26,346 nucleotides of DNA from Elysia marginata (taxonomy: Eukaryota; Mollusca; Gastropoda; Plakobranchidae), in contig BMAT01001854.1 of assembly GCA_019649035.1 (NCBI GenBank), forward strand, positions 176,367 to 202,712. Direction: 5' to 3'. Each line of letters starts with the position of its first letter. The stretch's first letter is position 1. Under the pieces are notes generated by a model. That model saw only the letters and a program-made list of their open reading frames with translations. It was not told the origin of the DNA and searched no databases. Of the stretch, positions 17,661 to 26,346 are shown piece after piece. The translations under genes and the position numbers were made by a program.

Positions 17661-20600
17661 AGGTCTTGTCTTCAGCGGTCGCTTCACCGTTCATTTCTTG
17701 GTTTTCAAAATTTTCCACTGGAAGCGCTGGTGATTTTTTTTTTCAGATGAAATCTATAACAATAAACTCTGATATAGTTCAGGTAGTCTTGTTTTTCTTG
17801 CAATCACTTAAAATACTTTGTTCTTTAGTCACTTAGTCACAGCCTCATTTTGTCTTATGCATTTTCTGCAGCATTAATCATATTATCACTATATATTTTG
17901 CATTGCTGGTTTTTTGTTGGGATTTTTAGGGGGGGGGGGGTCATGGTTTGTCCCCATTCCTAATTTGATTTTCTTATATTTGAGGCAACCAGTGTGAATC
18001 AGATAAATTTTGAGTTAGAGCCCTCTAAATACTATAATTTGCTTGATAGTAAATTATTTTTATTCTCTCCAATTTCCAAAATAAAATAACTTAATAAGTG
18101 AAGGTATTCTGAATAAGCTGAGTTATAGTTTCTCAACCTTCTAAAGGGCATAGAATGCAGTTTTACTTTTAGAGAATGTTAATAACTCAGTATGTTGGAA
18201 TTCTTAATGCTAAAGTTCTAAAAATGTGCACTTGCCTGAAAGCTCAAATAATTGCCAGTCGTTCTTTTCTGGTTAATTTGCTTTTAAAAAGCATATAAGT
18301 TGTTTATTTTCCTCACAATTGCCTGTTTTGAGGTTTTGTCTGTACTTATAAAACTTCAGCCAAAAGCTTGCTTCCACATCTTGAGTCAATGCAAGGTAAA
18401 TTTATGTCTTTGATCAAATACGCAGCAAAATAAATTATGAGGATCAAATTCATTAATTGGATCTGATTCTTAATCCTATGAGCCCTTATTCTAGAGGATT
18501 CTGTGATCACAAATTAAATTACAACTAAACAGCCATTCAAAATAAATTGTATGTATACATCGGAACTGTGTAATCTTCAGATTCATACTTATTGGAGGTT
18601 TTTTTAGGGATGTATGGTATGTTTTAAAGTAAAGTTGTATCTTGACAAATATTTTGCTCATCTCATATATGATGTAAATTACAGATTTTGTAATTAGGCT
18701 TGTGTCTTAACATTTTCAGGGCATTCTTTAGAAAATAAGTATCTCATGAGATGTGTTGTGTAATGTTGAAGAAGAAAATTTGGTTTGTTTCTGATACTGA
18801 TAGTAACGTAGAAAACGTATGTACATGTAAAATTGTAATGTTTTTGGATGGCCTATTTAAGAAAAAAAAAAGAAAGTACAAAGGCGCACAGCTTCATTTT
18901 TTATTGAACTTACTGGTGGTGTAAAGGTCTCTGAAATTCTCTTTTTTTTTTTAAGTCCAATAAGGAATTTTTTTATACAGTTACATTTACAAGTGTAAAT
19001 AAAAGTAAGAGCGGTGAGCAGAGCGTATTGACGTAAAAGATTTTGTATAGAATCTTTTCACTGTAAGTTAATTGCATAAGCCAGATACATTTCCTATTCC
19101 ATGCATATTCATCCAATGTTTTGATAAACCAGATAATGATATATTTAGAAAATCCCACCAATTTTAGCGCAGTCCTTTTTTATTTACTACATATATAATA
19201 TCTATATTGCATTTTTATAAATGTTAGGTCTTTTCTTTTCACTTGGCGTTTCCAGAAATCTGAAAATTAAGGTGGCATGTGACTTCCTAATGCTTGAGAC
19301 ATTATTATGTTTACAAATGCCCAGGTTTTCATCTGGGGGAGTATTCATTTATATTTAGACCCAAATTCAGGGGTAAAGATGAAGAGGAGGTTAATAATCA
19401 TTCTTTTATATTTAAACAGAGGGCAATTGAACATTCCAAATGTGAATCGAACATGTACCTTGTCATTTTATTAAAACATTAACAATTGTCATATTATCTC
19501 ATATGTTAAATACATAAAGTTATATATTTATTGCCGCCATCTTTGCTAGTCTCCAAATTATTTATACGCAAATACTGAGAGATGTATGAACACAGCTTGT
19601 GGTAAAATATACACTTGAGATTTATTTGTCTGCCTGCATTTAGCCTGAACACATATTGTTGACAGCACTAAATCCAATTATCATATATTTACGTTGTACC
19701 TTTACATTATTATTATGTCACACTTGTACCAATTTATTTTCTTTTTTTTTTTCAATCCTTTTTTTTTTAATGAGTGCTTTAGCTATGAGAGTAAAAAGAC
19801 TACTTTTGGTATTAGTACTAATACTGCTTCAAACATATAGGCTTAGTCTGTCATCTGTCTTCCCAAAATTTTTGTCCTGTTCAACAGTAAAACAAAAACT
19901 AGACTTGCATCGACATCAATCATCTCTTCTCGCGTCTTAAAAAAGTGGATTAAGCTGTATATTTTGTGTGGTCTGTAAATTGATTTCAGCTTCATAAATC
20001 ATTTCTTGATTTAGTCATAATGCTACTTCATATGGAAAGGTTTTATTCCTTTTATTGCATTTACTTTTCAAGAACTGAATTGTAAGTCTCTCAAAGAAAA
20101 AGCCTCAACATGTGTTATGATATGATTAAGAAAGGAGAGGACCAAGTAGCATTTGAAAAAAATGATTGAAGGAAGATAGTAGACCTACTAAAATAGATTT
20201 TTTTCACAACAAAATCCTTCGTACAACCCTTTTTTTTTTGTCTATCTCCATTATTTATTATAATATGGTAATCAGAATTATTTTGTAATTGAGATTTTGT
20301 AAACCACAATGAGAGTTAAATTTAGGTCCCAAAAAGATTTTATTTGGCCTAGTGTGTTTATTTTTAATGATAACAAAATCAGACTTTTTTGTTTTAATTT
20401 CATGGTGCCCTGAGATAGCTTTCTTTCTTTCTCCAAAAATTATCAGCCCTCAGTGTGCTGAAATTAATAAAAATCCAATTTCACCTGATCTAATGTAAAC
20501 CAAGTAATAATTGGAATTTCTTTATCTTTGAATCTTAATAGTAAATTGTCATAGTTTAAATTAACCAGAGTCGGACTGCACTGTTTAAGGTATAATACAT

Positions 20601-21420
20601 TTTTTTTAATCAATTTATATTTTTTATTTATGCTTTAAGAAATGAATCATTTGGAAACACCTTTTCAGTGACTGAATAAATTTGTACATTATGAAAACAG
20701 AAATTTGTTGTGTATTTATTTTTTGGTAATGTTTATGCATTATGTAAGTATCTGAATATCTTTGTATGGGGACAAAAAGAATTTCTGGATTGACTTCCAC
20801 TTCACTATCTTAACTCCATACAATGTACATGTTTTTGTCGTTGTTGAAGAGCACTTGCTCTCTCTCTCTCTCTATCTCCTTTGAATTCATCATGATCTGG
20901 CTCATACTTGTCTTACTTTTTACAAATATTTTTTTTTTTATTAAGTTTTTTTCATTTCCACCTGTTTTGTAAACTAACAAAAATCATTCACTTTCCCCTC
21001 AAAGCTAAGATCCAGCAAAATGATTTGAGTTTCACCGATGATCAATTTGAGGAATGGATTTTTTTTTCATTGTTTGTGGTTAAACTTAAGTGAAATTATC
21101 TTTCGAATAAAATTTTCAAAATTGATTAAATATTTTGTCAGTAGATTACTCAGTTACAAACCATTGTAACAACTAACAATCACTGGAATTGCAGAAGCTT
21201 CCTATTGATTTAAATTTAGGGATACCTTGAATCTATTTTAGGATCCCAACTTGTATTTGCTTCATTGGCAACTATCCTTTGAGATCCAATTTTGAACTGA
21301 ATTAGTTGTTCCATAATAATTTTGGCTTACGCAGACTGCACTGTAAAACCCCTTGTTACATAATCTGTGAAAATTTTTTTTTAGATATTTGAGAAAAAGG
21401 TTTTAAGGGTCTTCAATTAG
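17661..21420. other. Intergenic or extended 3' UTR, T-rich, no gene seen
   Basis: About 3.8 kb of AT-rich DNA. Both strands contain only short frames without recognisable domains. The + strand is generally T-rich, as in the ANKRD27 introns and UTR. No tRNA, element ends or large repeat was found apart from the (TC)n tract. Confidence 0.6.
20857..20873. repeat. (TC)8 microsatellite
   Basis: A short uninterrupted CT dinucleotide run lies between GCACTTG and TATCTCC in intergenic sequence. Confidence 0.85.
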
Positions 21421-24400
21421 TGAATTTTATCACTTATCTTCCAAATGTAACACTGTGGTTCAGGACATAGGATAAAACTTTCATCACCTTGCTTTGCTAA
21501 AAAGAAAACAAAAATGTTACAACCACAAACAGTTCATTTCAAACGTTTTTCTTCATACCTTTCCGACAGAGGTTTTGTGGTTCCCAGGACAGAGGTAACG
21601 TAAAATTTAGCCATGACATGTTTTCAGAAAAATTGACCTGAAGCCATTAAATTTGCGTTAACTTCTTAGAAGAGTCTCTATATTTAATCCTTAATGTTCA
21701 ATAAATCTAGGCTAAAAAAAACTAACTCGTTTTGGCTTATGGCATCTTACCATAAGAAAAATTGATGTATACGTTGCAGAGGTATTATTAACTATTAATT
21801 CAAGTGCACATTACTTACTAACTTAGTATGACAAGTTAAAAGAAATTTCAACTTGCAAATGAAATACATGAAAATAATCCTATTGGCTGGTCAAATTTAT
21901 AAGTACTCAATTGTGACAAACACAACAGATGAATAAAAACAATAAATGGCAGAGTATAACTTTTAATAAAAATAGAAAGATATACAACATTCTAAACAGC
22001 GAATAAAAAATTTTACTTAGAAAAAAAGGAAGTGGTGAATAAAAATCCTCATTTTTACAAAAATCTCAAAGTGCACCAAATGAAGCTGACGAATACAAAG
22101 GGGCTACAAAGAGACTTCAAATTATACTACAATAATTTATTATATGGCAACAAGAAAAACATGTAGATGACCAATAGATGTAACAATTATAAGTAGAGGA
22201 ATGCTATCTAGAATAATTGATAAGTTGTTTATATTCAATCTAAATCTCTTATTTGGGTACACATGTACAATACACATAAACTAAACTAAGTACAAACTTT
22301 TTTTTTCATTCTTTATGTAGAATCACTCCCTTGTAAACCATTCTTAACTTTGCAAGGCTTTGTGTGACTAAATAAAAATATAAGATGCAAATAGAGTATT
22401 AAGTTTTTAAAAGGTGTTCAAAGCTTGTCTTGAACAGTCTTACAATAACACGAATAATTCATAATTTAAATTGATTTAACAAGCATGTAACTGGGCTGTA
22501 TATGTTTATCAAATTTTTAGACTTCTGTACCTTATTATGATTTAGTTATATGGTAAGATGTACCACAACGACATTTCTCTTCATGATTCAGTGCGTGAAC
22601 ATTAAATTAAAAATAAAAGACTGTGGAAATTGTATGTGAAAATAGGTCTTATTAGAGAGAAGTCTTAATTCAAGGGTTACAATACCTTCATATTTAAAGA
22701 CATAATAGAGAGGTGGTTTCTATTGAGGAATACCTCTGAAATTCTAGTTCTAAAAAATGCAAAAATCATCATCACTGCAAATTAGTTGTGTATAAAAATT
22801 GTGTCATATTATATTGAGCAAAGCAAGTTCAGACATTTTTATGGTAGAAAAAGCCCTTATAGCATCAAGTTATTTCCAGATTTAACAGTTCTCTTTTTTA
22901 TGTAATCAGTTCTTCTGCACCACAGCGGATAAAGTAAATAATTTATGAAGTGAAGAAATATTCATTAATTATAAGATTAATTTCATGTTTGGCTTCTCTG
23001 CATGGAACTATTGGTTTAAAGGACTCTTTCTACCTACACAATATATCCATTCACATAATCCATCTATTGAAAGAACCTAAACATTATAATGTCTTTGACA
23101 TTTAAAGAAAAATTTTGAACAACTTTTTAGAACCCACAAAAGAAAACTCATGATAAATGGAATTTCAAATTATTACAATATCTCCAATGTAATTTATGTC
23201 ATAATTTGCATATTTTGGGAAAAACTAATTTACAATTGCAGCTGAATGTTAGGATATATATAAATATCTTTATATGGCAATATGGCCAAAATTTTTGTGA
23301 AAATTAATTAAATGAGTCTGGTCTAGAGTGTCAGCCTTTGAAATATATGGTTAGAATACAAAGGAGTAGAAGAAATGGCTTTTTCTTGTCCTTACAAGCA
23401 TAGGAGTGAGTCAGCGTACTTTAACCAAAGACAAACTGGACTGTGATTTGGTTTACTTCACTAAATAGTATTTTATTACATTTACAAGTATATCTTTGTA
23501 AACTTGATTTACTATGCTGCACTCAATATAGCTAACTTCTTTTTGAAAAAAATGCTTCAAATCATTTGAAAAAATAGATCAGTACGGACAGCATTAAAAA
23601 AATAAAACAAATATGTCTTACATGGTATTCTTACATTGACAGCAAATCCAAGCCACAAAAAGATACTTTACTTTGCCACATACAATTTTAAAGAATGCAT
23701 TTCAACAAAAAAAAATCATTACAGACACAGAAAAACAGCATAATTTAATGTAATAGGCCCATAAACACAGTCTACACGTGTTTTACTACAAAAACCATCA
23801 TTTAAATGAATTTGAGGAACATATAACTGGACAGTTGGTTTTTATCGTTTTTATAATCATTTTAATTTTTTTAAATCTTATAGACTTTTTCCTCTTCATA
23901 AATAAACGTTGTGATTGCATATTTTTCAAAAATACAAAAGGTGTATCAAATACTATCAAGAACCTGATTTCATGGATTTTATTCTTTATGTCCCATGAAC
24001 AACGTAGCTCAGGTGATTTATTTTTTAAAAAAAAGGGTGAAGAGCTGGAGAAAAACCAGGGTAAGAAACAGATAAGAGCAATACAAAAAAGATGGAACAC
24101 AAACACAACAATATTGTGAATACAGGTTTTGAAAAGTAGGTTAATCTTGGTATGTTTGATGAATTGAAACTTGTCTATAGTAAAAAAAATAAGTTAGAAA
24201 AATATTGGTGTCAATCATACTTAAAAACTGTGTCAGCAAAACAGTTATATTTTTTTGCAAAAAACAAAATATATACAGAATATATGAAGGATTGCAGGGC
24301 AAAAGGTGACAAACAATTCTTTTTACCCCACTGCAAACTTTGCATTTCAATCAAAGTTAAAAGTGGTTGTTTCCCTTCTACACAATTTGTTTCTGTTAAA

Positions 24401-24435
24401 AGAAAGGACACAGCTGTAGGTAATGAAGAGAAACC
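21421..24435. other. Intergenic or 3' UTR of the minus-strand gene, A-rich on +, no gene seen
   Basis: From about 21.4 kb the + strand becomes A-rich, so the minus strand is T-rich like the introns of the main gene. This suggests transcription from the right. Open frames up to about 110 codons occur on both strands, but they show no domain and are expected where T is scarce. Confidence 0.5.
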
Positions 24436-25032
24436 TTTATTTATCCTGATAATTATGATAGATCGAACTTATTAGAAGCCTCCCCACCCCAAAAATACCA
24501 CACAAAAAAAATCATTTCAGAACCATGGGGATAAAATTCAACTTCAAATTATCCAAAAATCAAATGACAAGTATACATTACAAGAGACACATAAAATTGG
24601 TAACTTGAATACAGTTCAAATTAAGCATACATTTGAATTATCCGGGTTCAAATTATGTGGACTCAACTGTATGTCTCAATTTAACCTGGAACCCTTCATA
24701 TGATGAGCTTGAAAATCTAATAAATAGAAGGCAAGACGTTGAGCTGGCTCGGGGATTCATAATGGTATTCTCACTCAGTGAAAAGAAAAAAGAAAATTCT
24801 ATTTATTTGAACAAATGTAAGATGAAGAGTTCCCTTCTTATGGCAAAGGACATGGTTACAAAAGGGTCTCACATCTCTTCATGTACAATGTTCACATTAC
24901 ATTAATAATCTGTTTTTAGAGATATTCAGAGGGATGGCAACAGAAAACAATATGCATGAGTAAAATACCAAATCTCTTATTATACATTAAGTGCTCTCTC
25001 TAAGTAGCTAGTTTAACTTTTCTTTCTTTTCC
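24436..25032 (-). other. Predicted 3' UTR of the minus-strand acidic-protein gene
   Basis: Downstream of the TGA at 25033-25035 the minus strand has AATAAA at 24807-24802 and 24441-24436. The segment has no coding potential on the minus strand. It contains the transposon-end relic at 24612-24669. The true 3' end may lie further left. Confidence 0.45.
24612..24669. mobile_element. pogo/Tigger-like terminal repeat relic, TA-flanked
   Basis: A 58-bp unit starts CAGTTCAAATTAAGC and ends GTGGACTCAACTG, so both outer ends read CAGTT. A TA dinucleotide sits immediately outside each end (24610-24611 and 24670-24671). The inner GAATTATCCGGGTTCAAATT is typical of pogo/Tigger-type ends as I recall them. 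A partly similar TTCAAATTATCC near 24543 may be debris of the same element. Confidence 0.45.
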
Positions 25033-25839
25033 TCATAAATCATCATCTTCCAGGAGTTTTACATCATGCTCTGTGATCTCTTCACCATCTCTCAAGCCAG
25101 CAGACTCTTCATTGTCTGATGACAAAAGGTCTTTTTCATTGACATCCCCAGATGACTCAGCTTTGTTTTCTTCAACTTTAATATCAGACACAACTTGATC
25201 ATCAGCAATGTCAGGGCTGCAACTTTCCTCAGCCTTCTCTAGGCTCTTCAACACATCATCCTTGCTACCATCATCAACTTCATCAACTTGCATTCGCTCA
25301 TCTATGGCATCATTGTTACCATCATCTTCATCAACTTGCATTTGCTCAACTACAGCATCTTCTGCAGTCTTGTTTTCTGGTTCACCCTTTGACGATTGTC
25401 CTTTCTCTGATGTTTCTGTCCCAAACAAATCTTGTTCATTTATCTTCTCTTTCTCAGGTTCTTTTTCTTCATCCACTTCAGTTTCTGTTTTTACAGTATT
25501 GTCAGACAATTGAGGCACATCTTCATTGCCATTTTCTGTTTCCACAGCCTTCATTACTTTTTCTTCTTTACTCTCAGGCTGTGACACTGGCTCTTTGTTC
25601 TCAGTGCCGCAAACTGCATTATCTACAGAAGTATCTGTATGGCTACTTTTCTCAATATCATCATTAGATTCAATGACTGATTTGCCCATATGGTCATTTA
25701 AATCTGAACTCAAATGTTGAGACGATGTTCCATTCATTTCAACGCCTGAGGTGCCTTCTTTCTTCTCATCTTGAGGGTTTGAGTCTCCTTGTTTTGTCTC
25801 CTCTTCCACACCCCCCTCTATCTCTTTGGTCTCAGCCTG
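25033..25839 (-). CDS. Acidic low-complexity protein, last coding exon (5' partial)
   Basis: The minus-strand frame is open for 268 codons from a splice acceptor (TTTTACAG at 25847-25840) to TGA at 25035-25033, and ends KLLEDDDL. It is very rich in Glu, Asp, Ser and Lys, with no membrane segment or recognisable domain. Residues 167-171 and 183-187 repeat MQVDE at a 16-residue period. VKTE (116-119) and IKVE (220-223) fit the SUMO consensus. These traits suggest a disordered acidic tail of a nuclear protein. There is no ATG near the exon start and the frame begins at the acceptor in phase 0, so this is a 3' exon of a larger gene. I cannot name the family. Confidence 0.82.
   Translation of the reverse strand, partial: QAETKEIEGGVEEETKQGDSNPQDEKKEGTSGVEMNGTSSQHLSSDLNDHMGKSVIESNDDIEKSSHTDTSVDNAVCGTENKEPVSQPESKEEKVMKAVETENGNEDVPQLSDNTVKTETEVDEEKEPEKEKINEQDLFGTETSEKGQSSKGEPENKTAEDAVVEQMQVDEDDGNNDAIDERMQVDEVDDGSKDDVLKSLEKAEESCSPDIADDQVVSDIKVEENKAESSGDVNEKDLLSSDNEESAGLRDGEEITEHDVKLLEDDDL
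25266..25349 (-). repeat. Two-copy 48-bp in-frame tandem duplication in the acidic exon
   Basis: CATCAACTTGCATT and flanking bases recur 48 bp apart (25281 and 25329 on +), giving the two MQVDE units in the protein. A 3-bp indel separates the copies further out (51-bp offset at TACCATCATC). The copies have diverged at a few bases, so this is a modestly old duplication. Confidence 0.75.
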
Positions 25840-25948
25840 CTGTAAAATTTACAAATATTAAAAGAATTAGACATGCATCAAGTTTTACTACTTAATTATA
25901 AATTATTTTTTTCCCACTGATTTAGTCATTTTTCAATTACATTAAGTA

Positions 25949-26015
25949 CAGTAGAACTCTAATACAACGGCATGATTTGGACAGGCATAAGTGCCGAAAT
26001 AAACGAACGCTGTTG
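25949..26015. mobile_element. pogo/Tigger-like transposon end
   Basis: TA is followed by CAGTAGAACTCTAATACAAC and GGACAGGCATAAGTGCCG. This is the CAGTAGAACTC-plus-GGxC pattern I associate with pogo/Tigger-type ends. ACAACGGC near its start is roughly mirrored by GCTGTTGT at 26009-26016. No transposase is present, and the other end could not be located. Confidence 0.4.
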
Positions 26016-26185
26016 TCTCCTTTGTACGAGAAAAAGCGAGTTTACGCATGGTTTATTATAATTATATAAGTGAAGCTTGCTTCCCCTGTGTGGATGACTA
26101 TCAAATTTTAAAAATAAGCACTATACCAAAACGCTATAAAAGTATGTTATTTCAATAGGAAAAATAAAGCCTTCAGCACATAGTA

Positions 26186-26346
26186 CGAGGTCCGTTTCAT
26201 AAATAAGTTTCCCTACTCTATAAAATCAAAACCGCTTAAGCTATACACATGAAATTTGGCACACTAAAGGATCAAACCTTTTGGGACTTACCATTATAGT
26301 TTTGTGGCTCTATGTTGTACGGATACAAAATAGCATTTACTTTTCT
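26186..26346 (+). mobile_element. mariner-like element, left end, cut by the window edge
   Basis: TA at 26184-26185 is followed by CGAGGTCCGTTTCATAAATA, resembling mariner ends that begin CGAGGT(C/G)TGTTCAAAAA. The following 140 bp have higher complexity than the flanking intron. The right end lies beyond the window, so autonomy and length are unknown. Confidence 0.4.

Larger units (their letters stand above)
25840..26346 (-). other. Intron of the minus-strand gene (3' part) with transposon ends
   Basis: The minus strand ends with a pyrimidine-containing tract and TTTTACAG at the acceptor, with CTAAT as a possible branch point. Further upstream lie a pogo-like end at 25949 and a mariner-like end at 26186. 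The donor is outside the window. Confidence 0.65.

Noticed and set aside
23778-24475. Two + strand open frames of 113 and 107 codons in the A-rich region
   Set aside because: They have no recognisable domain and are dominated by Lys, Phe and Ile; overlapping minus frames are equally open. T-poor DNA lacks stops on this strand, so the openings are expected by chance.
24633-24905. A 90-codon + strand frame
   Set aside because: It begins within the transposon-end relic and runs through the predicted 3' UTR of the minus-strand gene, with no protein similarity seen.
25208-25720. Three Ser- or Leu-rich + strand frames opposite the acidic exon
   Set aside because: They are antisense shadows of the acidic minus-strand coding sequence.
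1-26346. CRISPR arrays, bacterial operons, attachment sites or origins
   Set aside because: The gene structure is clearly that of a nuclear animal genome with introns. No regularly spaced repeats of CRISPR type were found.

Overview
The window is nuclear DNA from an invertebrate animal. It is AT-rich, full of long A and T runs, and its main gene is split by GT-AG introns of about 0.3-1.4 kb, with no operons or prokaryotic signals. Protein similarity to vertebrates is clear but moderate. A (TAA)n tract running into a TATAGCGCTTT hairpin, a tRNA-headed SINE-like unit and pogo- and mariner-type ends resemble repeats I associate with molluscs or other lophotrochozoans; that assignment is an inference and the species cannot be read from the sequence.

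Positions 226-12905 (+) hold 13 coding exons of an ANKRD27/VARP orthologue, the Rab32/38-, VAMP7- and retromer (VPS29)-binding endosomal trafficking protein. The exons join with consistent phases into 926 codons plus stop. They carry two 'Zn-fingernail' cysteine motifs (CHPLCxCxxC), each next to a block of ankyrin repeats, then a long acidic Ser/Asn-rich tail. The N-terminal part, including the expected VPS9 RabGEF domain, lies upstream of the window.

The introns hold several mobile-element relics: a decayed double reading frame that may come from a viral or virus-like element (intron 4), a 676-bp terminal-inverted-repeat element with apparent target duplication (intron 5), a probable LINE tail (intron 6), a tRNA-headed SINE-like unit (intron 7) and a 30-bp-period repeat that may belong to the intron-5 family (intron 10).

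Positions 12906-25032 hold no gene I can support. The first part is the ANKRD27 3' UTR, with clustered poly(A) signals at 13308-13480 and another at 15295. A 222-bp foldback with 64-bp arms lies at 17357-17578. By eye the + strand is mostly T-rich until about 21.4 kb and A-rich from there to 25.0 kb, which fits two convergent transcription units.

Positions 25033-25839 (-) are the last coding exon of a second gene: a very acidic, low-complexity, probably nuclear protein I do not recognise. Its upstream intron contains a pogo/Tigger-like end and, at the window edge, a mariner-like end.

I saw no new enzymatic or defence system. The items most worth a second look are the intron-4 coding relic, the 222-bp foldback, the 676-bp inverted-repeat element and the lineage-specific tail of the VARP protein.
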